64,000 nt of DNA from NCBI RefSeq assembly GCF_900109945.1, contig NZ_FOBX01000015.1, forward strand, positions 110,105-174,104, written 5' to 3'. The notes beneath the pieces were generated by a model. The model did no database searches, was not told the origin of the DNA, and saw nothing but the letters and a program-made list of their open reading frames with translations. How positions within the stretch are numbered: the first letter of the stretch is position 1; each line of letters begins with the position of its first letter. Both the position numbers and the translations under genes were made by a program. Source of the stretch: Bradyrhizobium sp. OK095. Its GTDB lineage: Bacteria; Pseudomonadota; Alphaproteobacteria; Rhizobiales; Xanthobacteraceae. Below are positions 1 to 8,211 of this stretch, one piece after another.

Positions 1-1046
1 ACTGGCCGAAGGAATATGGCGGCCGCGACGCCACACCGATCGAGAAGGTGATCTGGCAGCAGGAAGAGGGCGTCTACGGCAAGCTGACGCAGCCGTTCCA
101 GATCGGCGAGGGCATGTGCGGCCCGACCGTGATGGCCTGGGGCAGCGAGGACGCCAAGCGCCTGCATCTGCCAAAACTCGCCGCGGGCGAGGAGATCTGG
201 TGCCAGCTGTTCTCCGAGCCGTCCGCCGGTTCCGACGTCGCGGGCCTGCGCACGCGCGCGGAGAAGAAGGGCGAAAATTGGGTCGTCAACGGCCAGAAGA
301 TCTGGACCTCCGGTGCGCACTATTCCGACTTCGGCCTCCTGATCGCGCGCACCGATCCGAATGTACCCAAGCACAAGGGCCTCACCATGTTCTTCCTGGA
401 CATGAGGAGCCCGGGCGTCGAGGTGCGGCCGATCAAGCAGGCCAACGGCATGCAGGAGTTCAACGAGGTCTATTTCACCGATGTCGTGATCCCCGACAGC
501 CAGCGGCTCGGCGCGGTCGGCGAGGGCTGGAGCGTGTCGCTGACCACGCTGATGAACGAGCGCATGTCGATCGGCTCGCGGCTTGCGACCGGCGTGCCTG
601 AATTGTTCGATTTCTGCGCCAATTTGATGCTGGAAGACGGGCTTGCGATCGACGATCCCGCCGTGCGTTCGAAACTTGCGAGCTGGGCGGTTAAGTCGAG
701 CGGGCTGAAATACACCAGCTACCGCGCGATCTCGGCGCTGTCGAAGGGCGAGCGGCCGGGGCCGGAAAACTCGATCGGCAAGCTCGTCTCGGGCATGATG
801 CTGCAGGACATCGCGACCTATGCCATGGACCTCCAGGGCGCAGCCGGTGCTCTCACCGGCACGGACGAGGAGACGGTGCAAGGCCAGTTCCAGCAGATGC
901 TGCTGTCCTCGCCCTCGATGCGCATCGCCGGCGGCACCGACGAGATTTTGCGCAACATCATCGCCGAGCGCGTGCTGGGCTTGCCGGGCGATATTCGCGT
1001 CGACAAGGACGTGCCGTATAACAAGATCCCGACCAAGGGGCGGTGA
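1..1046 (+). CDS. Acyl-CoA dehydrogenase, 3' part (5' end outside window)
   Basis: The reading frame is open from the first bases of the window (it begins WPKEYGG, a conserved acyl-CoA dehydrogenase block), so the start lies upstream. Family enzymes use FAD to form the alpha,beta double bond of an acyl-CoA and pass electrons to ETF. Visible family blocks are the FSEPSAGSDVAGLRT flavin/substrate-binding stretch, a WTSGAHYSDFGLLIARTD strand, and the C-terminal GGTDEILRNIIAERVLGLP block that contacts FAD. It resembles the FadE17-like group often used for branched, aromatic or steroid acyl-CoAs. The substrate is not determined. A dyad repeat follows directly. Confidence 0.92.
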   Translation, partial: WPKEYGGRDATPIEKVIWQQEEGVYGKLTQPFQIGEGMCGPTVMAWGSEDAKRLHLPKLAAGEEIWCQLFSEPSAGSDVAGLRTRAEKKGENWVVNGQKIWTSGAHYSDFGLLIARTDPNVPKHKGLTMFFLDMRSPGVEVRPIKQANGMQEFNEVYFTDVVIPDSQRLGAVGEGWSVSLTTLMNERMSIGSRLATGVPELFDFCANLMLEDGLAIDDPAVRSKLASWAVKSSGLKYTSYRAISALSKGERPGPENSIGKLVSGMMLQDIATYAMDLQGAAGALTGTDEETVQGQFQQMLLSSPSMRIAGGTDEILRNIIAERVLGLPGDIRVDKDVPYNKIPTKGR

Positions 1047-1047
1047 T

Positions 1048-1177
1048 CTCTCGTGTCCCGGACGCGGTGCGGCGCGAAGTGCCGCTCCGCAGAGCCGGGA
1101 CCCAAGTGTGCCACAATGGGCCCCGGCTCTGCGCCGCATCACTTCGTGCTGCGTCGCGTCCGGGGCACGAAAGCGAG
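1048..1177. repeat. Dyad-symmetric intergenic repeat (type A)
   Basis: About 55 bases starting CTCGTGTCCCGGACGCG recur as an imperfect reverse complement ending GCGTCCGGGGCACGAAAGCG, around a short centre near 1110. This would form a long hairpin in RNA. It fills the gap between the dehydrogenase and the nitroreductase. An open frame runs through it into the nitroreductase, but the encoded residues are only repeat translation. Confidence 0.75.
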
Positions 1178-1184
1178 ACTAGCC

Positions 1185-1898
1185 ATGGACGCCAAAGTGC
1201 CCAACGCCCGCTATTCCAATGAAGACCGTATCGGCGTGCTCGAAGAGCTCCTCAACGAGCGCTATTCCGTCCGCGCCTTCTTGGACAAAGAAGTCGATCG
1301 CGCGACCATCGAGCATGTGCTGACCACCGCGCAGCGTACCGCGTCCTGGTGCAACAGCCAGCCCTGGCAGGTGATCATCGCCAGCGGCGAGGCCAAGGAG
1401 CGTTTTCGCCAGCTGATCTACAAGGAAGCATCCGGCGGTCTCGGCGACGATTACGATTTCACGCCGCCGCGCGAATATGCCGGCGTCTATCTCGATCGCC
1501 GCCGCGAGAGCGGCTTTCAGCTCTACAACACCCTCAACATCGCCCGCGGCGACAAGATGGCCTATGCAAAACAGGCGCTGGAGAACTATAATTTCTTCGG
1601 CGCGCCGCATGTGGCGATCATTCACACCAACGAGCCGCTCGGCATCTACGGTGCGATCGATTGCGGTGCCTATGTCTCGAATTTCATGTTGGCCGCGCAG
1701 GCGCTCGGTCTCGGCACCATTCCGCAGGCGGCATTGGCGCGTCATTCCGGCCTGATCCGCCGCCATTTCAATCTGGGCGACGACCGCCGCGTCGTCTGCG
1801 GCATTTCGTTCGGCTATGCCGACAACGCGCACAAGGTCAACAGCTACCGCACCTCGCGCGCGAGCGTGGCAGAGACAGTGACGTTCGCGGACGAGTGA
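1185..1898 (+). CDS. Nitroreductase family protein
   Basis: FMN-dependent NAD(P)H oxidoreductase of the nitroreductase fold, 237 residues. Family marks are the N-terminal ERYSVRAF motif (FMN phosphate binding), the ASWCNSQPWQV segment, and a C-terminal region with GLGTIPQAAL and VVCGISFGYAD typical of the fold. The frame is open back to 1053, but the bases before 1185 belong to the dyad repeat, so ATG 1185 is chosen as the start. The substrate (quinone, nitro-aromatic or other) cannot be read from sequence. The gene is in the same direction as the dehydrogenase but separated from it by the repeat. Confidence 0.88.
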   Translation: MDAKVPNARYSNEDRIGVLEELLNERYSVRAFLDKEVDRATIEHVLTTAQRTASWCNSQPWQVIIASGEAKERFRQLIYKEASGGLGDDYDFTPPREYAGVYLDRRRESGFQLYNTLNIARGDKMAYAKQALENYNFFGAPHVAIIHTNEPLGIYGAIDCGAYVSNFMLAAQALGLGTIPQAALARHSGLIRRHFNLGDDRRVVCGISFGYADNAHKVNSYRTSRASVAETVTFADE

Positions 1899-1967
1899 TT
1901 TTAACACGCGCGAAAGCGGCCGCAGAAACGGCCGCCTTCACCTCATGTCTCCGATGGCTGCCTGCCG

Positions 1968-2516
1968 CTATCCGCCGCTGCCGCCGATCACGGCGCGAAT
2001 GGTCTCGTCGGGCCCGAAGTCCTCGGCGCCGTCGACATAGAGCAGGGCGGCGAGCTTCGAGCGCGCGCGGTTGACGCGGCTCTTGATTGTGCCGACCGCG
2101 CAGCCGCAGATCGAGGCCGCGTCCTCGTAGGAGAAGCCGGAGGCACCGACCAGGATGAGCGCTTCGCGCTGGTCCTGCGGCAGCTTCTCGAGCGCGACGC
2201 GGAACTCCTCGAACTCGAGATGCGCGTTCTGCGACGGCTGTGTCTTCAGCGTCTTGGCATAGTTGCCGTCGGCATCCTCCACCTCCCGCCGCCGCTTGCG
2301 ATAGTCGGAGCGGAACAAATTGCGCAGGATCGTGAACAGCCACGCCGGCAGGTTGGAGCCGGGCTGGAACGAGTCGATGTTGGCGAGTGCGCGCAACAGG
2401 GTTTCCTGCACCAGATCGTCGGCGCGGTCCGCGTTGCCGCTGAGCGAGATGGCGAAAGCGCGCAAGCTCGGCACGGCCGCCAGGATGTCGTCACGAAGGG
2501 AGTCCGTGAGAGGCAT
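1968..2516 (-). CDS. ecfG: ECF sigma factor EcfG of the general stress response
   Basis: Sigma-70 family ECF factor, 182 residues. Region 2 is seen in DDLVQETLLRALANIDSFQPGSNLPAWLFTILRN and region 4 in LPQDQREALILVGASGFSYEDAASICGCAVGTIKSRVNRARSKL. In alphaproteobacteria EcfG transcribes general-stress genes and is held by the anti-sigma factor NepR until phosphorylated PhyR titrates NepR. The start codon overlaps the nepR stop (TAATG), so the two are translationally coupled. The neighbours nepR and phyR make the assignment secure. Confidence 0.95.
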   Translation of the reverse strand: MPLTDSLRDDILAAVPSLRAFAISLSGNADRADDLVQETLLRALANIDSFQPGSNLPAWLFTILRNLFRSDYRKRRREVEDADGNYAKTLKTQPSQNAHLEFEEFRVALEKLPQDQREALILVGASGFSYEDAASICGCAVGTIKSRVNRARSKLAALLYVDGAEDFGPDETIRAVIGGSGG

Positions 2517-2749
2517 TAATCCCTCCCATTGTTGTCGTTGGAGCCCCCAGCCCCATTCTCATCCTGAGATCCGCCTCCCGGCGCATCGAGCTTCTTGATC
2601 AGCTCCGCGAACCGGTCCGGAACCCCCTGCCGCACGACGTCGTCGTACATGGCGCGCAGCTGGTGCCCGATCCGGGATTGGATTTCCGGAGTGAGGCCTC
2701 CCTTGCCGGGGGTCGTGCTTTTGCTGGCTTGAGACTTGAGATCTTTCAT
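2516..2749 (-). CDS. nepR: Anti-sigma factor NepR
   Basis: Small acidic protein of 77 residues with the NepR core LTPEIQSRIGHQLRAMYDDVVRQGVPDRFAELIKKLD, the two helices that clamp EcfG. It sits directly before ecfG and overlaps its start by one base, the conserved arrangement for this stress module. The frame stays open upstream to 2848, but the ATG at 2749 (MKDLKSQ) gives the usual NepR length and has a purine-rich GGAACAGG before it. NepR sequesters EcfG and is released by binding PhyR. Confidence 0.92.
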   Translation of the reverse strand: MKDLKSQASKSTTPGKGGLTPEIQSRIGHQLRAMYDDVVRQGVPDRFAELIKKLDAPGGGSQDENGAGGSNDNNGRD

Positions 2750-2847
2750 GACCTGTTCCACGTTTCCCCGAGTTAAGTGACTGCAAAATAGAGAAGTTTC
2801 CTCAACCGGGAGCCGCTCCCTGGATGAGTTCAATTCCAGGTTCGACA

Positions 2848-2874
2848 AAAAGTTCCCGGATCGAGGGAACTTTT
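2848..2874. promoter_or_regulatory. Divergent palindrome between nepR and phyR
   Basis: Ten-base arms AAAAGTTCCC (2848-2857) and GGGAACTTTT (2865-2874) flank seven bases. Each arm carries GGAAC, the -35 core of EcfG promoters, one copy facing each gene. Only the phyR-facing copy has a reasonable -10 at the right distance. The nepR-facing copy has no CGTT 16-17 bases downstream. Confidence 0.5.
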
Positions 2875-2890
2875 CTTATCCTGAAGCGTC
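2866..2890 (+). promoter_or_regulatory. Candidate EcfG promoter of phyR
   Basis: GGAAC at 2866-2870, 16 bases, then CGTC at 2887-2890. The alphaproteobacterial EcfG consensus is GGAAC, 16-17 bases, CGTT, so this is one base off in the -10. It lies about 80 bases before the phyR start, consistent with the positive autoregulation known for this module. Confidence 0.6.
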
Positions 2891-2970
2891 ATTAGCCCCA
2901 GTAGGGGAACCCGGGCCTCCCTTCGCAGTTCCCGTTTTTTAAGGTTTGGCCCGAAATGATTGGAGTGGGG

Positions 2971-3777
2971 ATGTCCCGTTCGCAGCTTGTCGCTGAACAC
3001 TTGCCGTTGTTGCGCCGGTACGCACGAGCCCTGACGGGCAACCAAGCCTCCGGCGACGCCTATGTCGCAGCCATGTTGGAAGCCATGCTTGGGGATCCCA
3101 GCGTGCTCGACGAGAGCCACGGGCCGCGCGCCGGCCTGTTCCGGCTGTTCACCCAGATCTGGAATTCGGTCTCGGTCAACGACGATGCCGAGGTGGCGAC
3201 CTTGCCGATGCCGCCCGAGCGGCGTCTGTCGAACATCACGCCGCTGCCGCGGCAGGCGTTTCTGCTGCTCTCGCTCGAGGGATTTTCAGAAGAGGAAGTC
3301 GGCTACGTGCTCGGCACCGACGTCGCCGAGACGCGGCGGCTTGCGGATGCCGCGGGACGCGAGATGGCGGCCGAGATCGCCACCGACGTGCTGATCATCG
3401 AGGACGAGACCTTCATCGCCATGGACCTCGAGAGCCTGGTGAAAAATCTCGGCCACAACGTCGTCGGCGTCGCACGCACCCATGCCGACGCGGTGGCGCT
3501 GGCCAAGAACAAGCGGCCCGGCCTGATCCTCGCCGACATCCAGCTCGCTGATGGTTCGTCCGGCCTCGACGCAGTCAACGAGCTGTTGCGCACCTTCGAG
3601 GTGCCGGTGGTGTTCATCACCGCCTATCCGGAACGCTTCCTCACCGGCGAGCGCCCCGAACCGGCGTTCCTGATCTCAAAGCCGTTCCAGCCCGCGATGG
3701 TGTCGGCGGTGGCGAGCCAGGCGCTGTTCTTCCAGCGCAACTCCCGCAACCGCACGCCGAAGGCGCCTGCGGCGTAA
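2971..3777 (+). CDS. phyR: Response regulator PhyR (sigma-like domain plus receiver)
   Basis: 268 residues. The N-terminal half is an EcfG-like pseudo-sigma domain (LLRRYARALTGNQASGDAYV, then LPRQAFLLLSLEGFSEEEVGYVLG). The C-terminal half is a receiver with DVLIIEDE acidic residues, the phospho-acceptor aspartate in LILADIQLADGSSG, and the lysine in LISKPF. When phosphorylated, the sigma-like domain binds NepR and frees EcfG. ATG 2971 is preferred over 2956 because GGAG stands at 2962-2965. No PhyK-type sensor kinase gene lies in this window. Confidence 0.95.
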   Translation: MSRSQLVAEHLPLLRRYARALTGNQASGDAYVAAMLEAMLGDPSVLDESHGPRAGLFRLFTQIWNSVSVNDDAEVATLPMPPERRLSNITPLPRQAFLLLSLEGFSEEEVGYVLGTDVAETRRLADAAGREMAAEIATDVLIIEDETFIAMDLESLVKNLGHNVVGVARTHADAVALAKNKRPGLILADIQLADGSSGLDAVNELLRTFEVPVVFITAYPERFLTGERPEPAFLISKPFQPAMVSAVASQALFFQRNSRNRTPKAPAA

Positions 3778-3800
3778 GGACGCTCGCATTGGACAAGAAG

Positions 3801-3830
3801 ACGGCGCGTCTCAAGGCGCGCCGTTTTTTT
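3801..3830 (+). terminator. Rho-independent terminator after phyR
   Basis: Stem ACGGCGCG (3801-3808) with CGCGCCGT (3817-3824), eight-base loop, followed by a run of seven T (3824-3830). The convergent gene ends 15 bases further on, so it may also serve that transcript. Confidence 0.88.
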
Positions 3831-3844
3831 GCCGGCACTTTATT

Positions 3845-4630
3845 TCAGCAGCCTCGGCAGACACTGTTGACCTTCGCCTTTACCTTGGCTTCGTCCGCCC
3901 ATGGCCCGCCCATCGGCCGCGTCCCGTCGAAAGTTATGAGGATAGTCATTCTCTGCAGGTCGTCCTTCGCCTCGACGGGCGGCTTCGGGAATGGCGCTGA
4001 TCGCTCGACCATTGCGAGCGTCTCTGCATCGAGCGGCCGGAATCCACTGCTTTCCGCCAGCGCGTTCGAGATCAATTTGCCCGAGCGGTCGATCACGAAT
4101 GTGGCGCCGGCATCGCCTTTCTGACCGATCGCCTCCGGCGGAAATGCCCTGTGGCGCCAGACATGCTCGGTGACCGTCTTGCGCCAGGCGTCCAAGGCGT
4201 CGGACCTCGCGAAAGCGGGCGTCGGCACGCTGGCGGCCAGTCCGTAAGGTACGAGGCCGAAATGACGGCCGTCGGAGACAATAGGCACGACGAAAGAGAA
4301 CGTGTCCTCCGTCAGCTCTGATGGCGGTTCTGGAAACGGTTGGGCACGATCGAAAATCGCCAGCAAGGCAACATCCAGCTGCCGAGAGCCGGTGCTCTCG
4401 ATCAACGTTCGCGACGTCAATTTGCCGGACCGATCGATGACGAATGTCATCTTGGCATGGCCGGTTTGTCCCCGCACTTCAGTTGGAAGTAGCCTGTTGC
4501 CGACAATATGTTCCGTCAGCCTCGCCTTCCAGGCTGTCGCGCGTTCGGTTTGCAAATCTGTTTGTGCGTGTGCGGGGAAGACCGCCAGCAATCCAAGAAG
4601 CGCGGCCAACAAAGGGAATCTCATCTGCAT
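3845..4630 (-). CDS. Exported protein with two tandem TonB C-terminal-like domains
   Basis: 261 residues with a signal peptide (MQMRFPLLAALLGLLAVFPAHA). The mature part holds two homologous repeats: WKARLTEHIVGNRLLPTEVRG...MTFVIDRSGKLTSRTLIESTG near residues 34-115, and WRKTVTEHVWRHRAFPPEAIG...TFVIDRSGKLISNALAESSG near 150-235. Each looks like a TonB C-terminal (energy transducer) domain. Unlike TonB there is no N-terminal membrane anchor or proline-rich linker, and no ExbB/ExbD nearby. Role unknown; a periplasmic protein-interaction role is a guess. Confidence 0.8.
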   Translation of the reverse strand: MQMRFPLLAALLGLLAVFPAHAQTDLQTERATAWKARLTEHIVGNRLLPTEVRGQTGHAKMTFVIDRSGKLTSRTLIESTGSRQLDVALLAIFDRAQPFPEPPSELTEDTFSFVVPIVSDGRHFGLVPYGLAASVPTPAFARSDALDAWRKTVTEHVWRHRAFPPEAIGQKGDAGATFVIDRSGKLISNALAESSGFRPLDAETLAMVERSAPFPKPPVEAKDDLQRMTILITFDGTRPMGGPWADEAKVKAKVNSVCRGC

Positions 4631-4806
4631 CGGTGCGGATATTAATCGCCATCAGGTTGATTGCAAGGTTCGCTGCTCGTACCGCGCTTGCACGGGCATG
4701 GGACATTCGAAGGGCTGGGAAGCCAGCTTGACGGCGACCAAATTGCCTCGTTCATACGTCTGGCCAATGACAGCCATCGCCGCCTTAAGCCGCCGGGAGA
4801 TTTCGC

Positions 4807-5409
4807 ATGCTGGACCCACAACTCCTCGATCGCCTCGCCATCCGCGACCTCGTCGAGAACTGGGCGGTGTGGCGGGACGCCGGCGACTGGGATCGCTTTG
4901 CCACCGTCTGGCACGAAGACGGCTGGATGTCCGCGACCTGGTTTCAGGGGCCGGCGCGGGATTTCATGCGCGTCAGCCAGGAGGGGTTTGCCAAGGGCGT
5001 GCGCATCCTGCATTTCCTCGGCGGTACCAGCATCGATTTGTCCGGCGAGCGCGCCATCGCCCAGACCAAGATGACGATCTCGCAGCGGGCGCCGGTGCAT
5101 GACGTGCTCTGCGACGTGGTCTGCACCGGGCGCTTCTACGATTTCCTGGAGAAGCGGCATGACCAATGGGGCATCGTCCGCCGCCAGCCGATCTACGAGA
5201 AGGACCGGATCGACCCGGTCGATCCCGCAGCGACACTTCGCCTTGACCAGAAAGCGCTGGCCGCACTGCCCGAAGGCTATCGCCACCTCGCCTACATGCA
5301 GGAGCTGATCGGCTACAAGGTCAAGCGCGACATGCCGGGCCTGATCGGGCCCGAGGTCGAGAAGCTCTATGGCGAAGGGCGGGAGTGGCTGGCGGGGAAG
5401 GTGAAGTGA
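4807..5409 (+). CDS. SnoaL/NTF2-like fold protein
   Basis: 200 residues. The N-terminal part LLDRLAIRDLVENWAVWRDAGDWDRFATVWHEDGWMSATWFQGP is the pattern of the NTF2-like/SnoaL-like superfamily (helix followed by a cone-shaped sheet), which includes dehydratases, ring-hydroxylating dioxygenase beta subunits and cyclases. No catalytic assignment is possible. The gene stands alone between the TonB-C-like gene and a hairpin. Confidence 0.75.
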   Translation: MLDPQLLDRLAIRDLVENWAVWRDAGDWDRFATVWHEDGWMSATWFQGPARDFMRVSQEGFAKGVRILHFLGGTSIDLSGERAIAQTKMTISQRAPVHDVLCDVVCTGRFYDFLEKRHDQWGIVRRQPIYEKDRIDPVDPAATLRLDQKALAALPEGYRHLAYMQELIGYKVKRDMPGLIGPEVEKLYGEGREWLAGKVK

Positions 5410-5426
5410 GCCCCAGAAAAAAGTAA

Positions 5427-5455
5427 GGCGCGACTGGCATCACCACAGTCGCGCC
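5427..5455. other. Nine-base-pair hairpin downstream of the SnoaL-like gene
   Basis: Perfect arms GGCGCGACT (5427-5435) and AGTCGCGCC (5447-5455) with an 11-base loop. There is no T run on the plus-strand exit side. Six A at 5417-5422 lie on the other side, so as a U-run terminator it would read on the minus strand. It probably marks the end of the gene at 5409. Confidence 0.5.
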
Positions 5456-5660
5456 CTACGTCGCCGGCTTATGGGGCAGGGGGGAATAGCCGGCTGTCGA
5501 GACGACTCGTGGGCGCAGGAGTCGTTCCCGGCGGTTGCGAATTTTTTTGTACGCGGCTGCGGCCGTTCCGCACACGGTTAAGTGATCGTAACGGCCCAGA
5601 ACTCCCGTTCCCCGGTCCGCGTTGTTCCCGCGATCGCCATGGGGCGAGGGATCGACAGCC

Positions 5661-6053
5661 ATGTCACAGATTCACAAAGCATTTTTGGGTGCCGTCGCGA
5701 TTACGTTCGCGCTCGGCGCTGCGCAGCTGGCCTCCGGCCACGATCTGGCCGACCGCTGGCAGGCGGTCGCCGACAAGCCGGGCCACGACGTCAATCGATC
5801 CGGCAAGGCCGACCGGCTCGCCGGGATCAAGCCGGCTGCGGTTCCTACCCGCACCGTGTCGATGCGGCTGAGCGAGCTCGCCGACACGTCAGTGCTGCTG
5901 CGGGTCCCCGCGGTGATCGAGACCGGCAACGCCAAGCCGCCGGCGCTGCTCCAGAATCAGGGCCGCAGCCGGCCGACGATTGCCTGCGAGCCGATGGTCA
6001 GCTCCCTGACCGAGGTCGCAAAACTGCTTCAACCCGGCCGCTGCGTGACCTGA
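5661..6053 (+). CDS. Exported protein of unknown function
   Basis: 130 residues. A signal peptide (MSQIHKAFLGAVAITFALGAAQLASG) is followed by a short basic mature region and a C-terminal IACEPMVSSLTEVAKLLQPGRCVT with two cysteines that could form a disulfide. ATG 5661 is chosen over an upstream alternative at 5622 because it puts the signal peptide at the N terminus. I do not recognise a family. A terminator follows at 6107. Confidence 0.7.
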   Translation: MSQIHKAFLGAVAITFALGAAQLASGHDLADRWQAVADKPGHDVNRSGKADRLAGIKPAAVPTRTVSMRLSELADTSVLLRVPAVIETGNAKPPALLQNQGRSRPTIACEPMVSSLTEVAKLLQPGRCVT

Positions 6054-6106
6054 AGCGGCTTCGCCGGCGGAAGATTGGCCGGCGGAAGACCTTGGCCGTC
6101 ATGGAC

Positions 6107-6137
6107 AAATCGCCCTTCCGCCGGACGGGCGATTTTT
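6107..6137 (+). terminator. Rho-independent terminator upstream of htpG
   Basis: Stem AAATCGCCC (6107-6115) with GGGCGATTT (6127-6135), loop of 11, ending in five T (6133-6137). It ends the transcript of the exported protein before the htpG promoter region. Confidence 0.85.
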
Positions 6138-6145
6138 CGTGTCCA

Positions 6146-6173
6146 CTTGATCCCCTATCTCGTTGCGTTATAT
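6146..6173 (+). promoter_or_regulatory. Candidate RpoH-type promoter of htpG
   Basis: CTTGAT (6146-6151), 14 bases, then CGTTATAT (6166-6173), 38 bases before the htpG ATG. This fits the sigma-32 pattern CTTGAA, 13-15 bases, CCCCATAT only partly in the -10, so it is a proposal based on position and the known heat-shock control of htpG. Confidence 0.4.
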
Positions 6174-6211
6174 CCCGGGCTTCTTCCCCTTTTGATTGAT
6201 CGGGTAAACGC

Positions 6212-8086
6212 ATGACGACGTCAGATACGGCTGTGCATACGCAGCCCTTCCAGGCCGAGGTTTCCGAGCTTCTGCACCTCATGGTGCACTCCGTCTATTC
6301 GGAGACCGACATCTTCCTGCGCGAGCTCGTGTCTAACGCCTCGGATGCCTGCGACAAGCTGCGCTACGAGGCGATCGAAAGTCCGGCGCTGCTGGGCGAG
6401 GGCGACGCCCTCAAGATCCGCATCATCCCGAACAAGACCACGGGGGCGCTGACGATCACCGACAACGGCATCGGCATGGAACGGCAGGAGCTGATCGACC
6501 ATCTCGGCACCATCGCCCGCTCCGGCACCAAGGCCTTCGTGTCGAAGCTGAAGGAGGCCAAGGACGGGCTCGGCCTGATCGGCCAGTTCGGCGTCGGCTT
6601 CTATTCCGCCTTCATGGTCGCCGATAAGATCGTCGTGGTCAGCCGCCGCGCCGGCGAGAGCGACGTCTGGACCTGGACGTCCTCCGGCGGCTCCGGCTTC
6701 GAGATCGCCCGGGCCAGCGACGAGGAAGCCTCGCGCGTGGCGCGTGGCACCGAGATCGTCCTGCATCTCAAGGACGATGCGAAAAAATATCTCGAGACCC
6801 ACGAGATCGAGCGCATCATCAGCGCTTATTCCGACAACATCCTGTTCCCCATCGAGCTGGTGCCTGAAGAGGGCGAGCCGCGCCAGATCAACTCCGCGAG
6901 TGCGCTGTGGCAGCGCTCGAAATCCGAGCTGTCGGTAGAAGACTACAAGAAGGCCTATCAGCAGATCGCATCCGCCTTCGACGACCCCGCGATGACGCTG
7001 CACTACCGCGCGGAGGGCCGCTACTCCTACGCCGTGCTGCTGTTCGCGCCTGCGACAAAGCCGTTTGACCTGTTCGAGCCCTCGCGCAAGGGGCGGGTGA
7101 AACTCTATGTCCGCCGCGTCTTCATCACCGATGACGCTGACCTGCTGCCGGGCTATCTCCGCTTCATCCGCGGCGTGGTCGACAGCGAGGATCTCCCGCT
7201 CAACATCTCGCGCGAGATGCTCCAGAACAATCCGCAGCTGGCGCAGATCCGCAAAGCGGTGGCGACCCGCGTCGTCAACGAGCTCGAAAGCCTCGCCGAC
7301 AAGGACGCCGAGAATTTTGCAAAAATCTGGGACGCCTTCGGCGCGGTGCTGAAAGAGGGTATCTACGAGGATTTCGAGCGGCGCGAAAAGCTGCTGGCGC
7401 TGTCGCGCTTCACCACGACGACCGGCGAGAAACGTTCGCTGAAGCAGGTCATCGCCGACTTCAAGCCGAACCAGACCGAGATCTATTATCTCGTCGGCGA
7501 CAGCATCGAGCGGCTGAAGTCCAGTCCGCGGCTGGAAGCTGCGGCGGCGCGCGGCATCGAGGTGCTGCTGCTGTCCGATCCGGTCGATGCCTTCTGGACC
7601 TCGATGCCGACGGATTTCGAGGGCAAGCCGCTGAAGTCGCTGAGCCAGGGCGACCTCAATCTCGACCTGATCCCGCGCACCGACGAGGCCGACGAAGCGA
7701 AGAAGGACGAGCCCGTCGCCGATGAAGCGGCCACCATCGCGGTGATCAAGGCCGCGCTCGGCGAGCGCGTCAGCGACGTCAGGGCTTCGACCCGCCTCAC
7801 CAGCTCGGCCTCCTGCCTCGTCGCCGACAGCCTGGGCCCGAGCCGCGAGCTCGAGCGCATTTTGGCGCAGCAGAACCGTGGCATGCGCACCAGGCCGGTG
7901 CTGGAGATCAATCTGCGTCATCCGATGGTGGGGGCGATCACCAGGGCGCAGGCCGGCTCCGGGGACGTCGACGATCTCAGCCTGCTGCTGCTCGAACAGG
8001 CGCAAATCCTGGACGGCGAGTTGCCGGAAGACCCGGCGGCGTTCGCGGCGCGGTTGAACCGGTTGGTGTTGCAGGGGCTGGGCTAG
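6212..8086 (+). CDS. htpG: Molecular chaperone HtpG (Hsp90)
   Basis: 624 residues, normal length for bacterial Hsp90. The N-terminal ATPase of the GHKL fold shows FLRELVSNASDACDKLRYEA, the DNGIGM motif and the lid/glycine segment GLIGQFGVGFYSAFMVADKI. The middle domain carries the catalytic-arginine region (LPLNISREMLQNNP), and the C-terminal part is the dimerisation domain. It is an ATP-driven cytoplasmic chaperone for stressed and maturing proteins. It is a single-gene transcript between a terminator and the DUF3551 pair. Confidence 0.97.
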   Translation: MTTSDTAVHTQPFQAEVSELLHLMVHSVYSETDIFLRELVSNASDACDKLRYEAIESPALLGEGDALKIRIIPNKTTGALTITDNGIGMERQELIDHLGTIARSGTKAFVSKLKEAKDGLGLIGQFGVGFYSAFMVADKIVVVSRRAGESDVWTWTSSGGSGFEIARASDEEASRVARGTEIVLHLKDDAKKYLETHEIERIISAYSDNILFPIELVPEEGEPRQINSASALWQRSKSELSVEDYKKAYQQIASAFDDPAMTLHYRAEGRYSYAVLLFAPATKPFDLFEPSRKGRVKLYVRRVFITDDADLLPGYLRFIRGVVDSEDLPLNISREMLQNNPQLAQIRKAVATRVVNELESLADKDAENFAKIWDAFGAVLKEGIYEDFERREKLLALSRFTTTTGEKRSLKQVIADFKPNQTEIYYLVGDSIERLKSSPRLEAAAARGIEVLLLSDPVDAFWTSMPTDFEGKPLKSLSQGDLNLDLIPRTDEADEAKKDEPVADEAATIAVIKAALGERVSDVRASTRLTSSASCLVADSLGPSRELERILAQQNRGMRTRPVLEINLRHPMVGAITRAQAGSGDVDDLSLLLLEQAQILDGELPEDPAAFAARLNRLVLQGLG

Positions 8087-8211
8087 CGCTGCTACGCATC
8101 CCTCACCTTGCCGTCATCTGTCCTCAGGGACAGTCGCCTCCGGCGTGGTGTTATGCCATAGGAGGCCGTCGGCATCAGATCCGCCGGGCCACCGATTCGA
8201 GGATTAAGTCC

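Noticed and set aside
1053..1184. N-terminal extension of the nitroreductase
   Set aside because: These codons lie wholly in the dyad repeat and the encoded residues match no nitroreductase; ATG 1185 gives the normal length.
6221..8005. 594-residue open frame antisense to htpG
   Set aside because: Shadow of htpG with Arg/Asp/His-rich composition and no motif.
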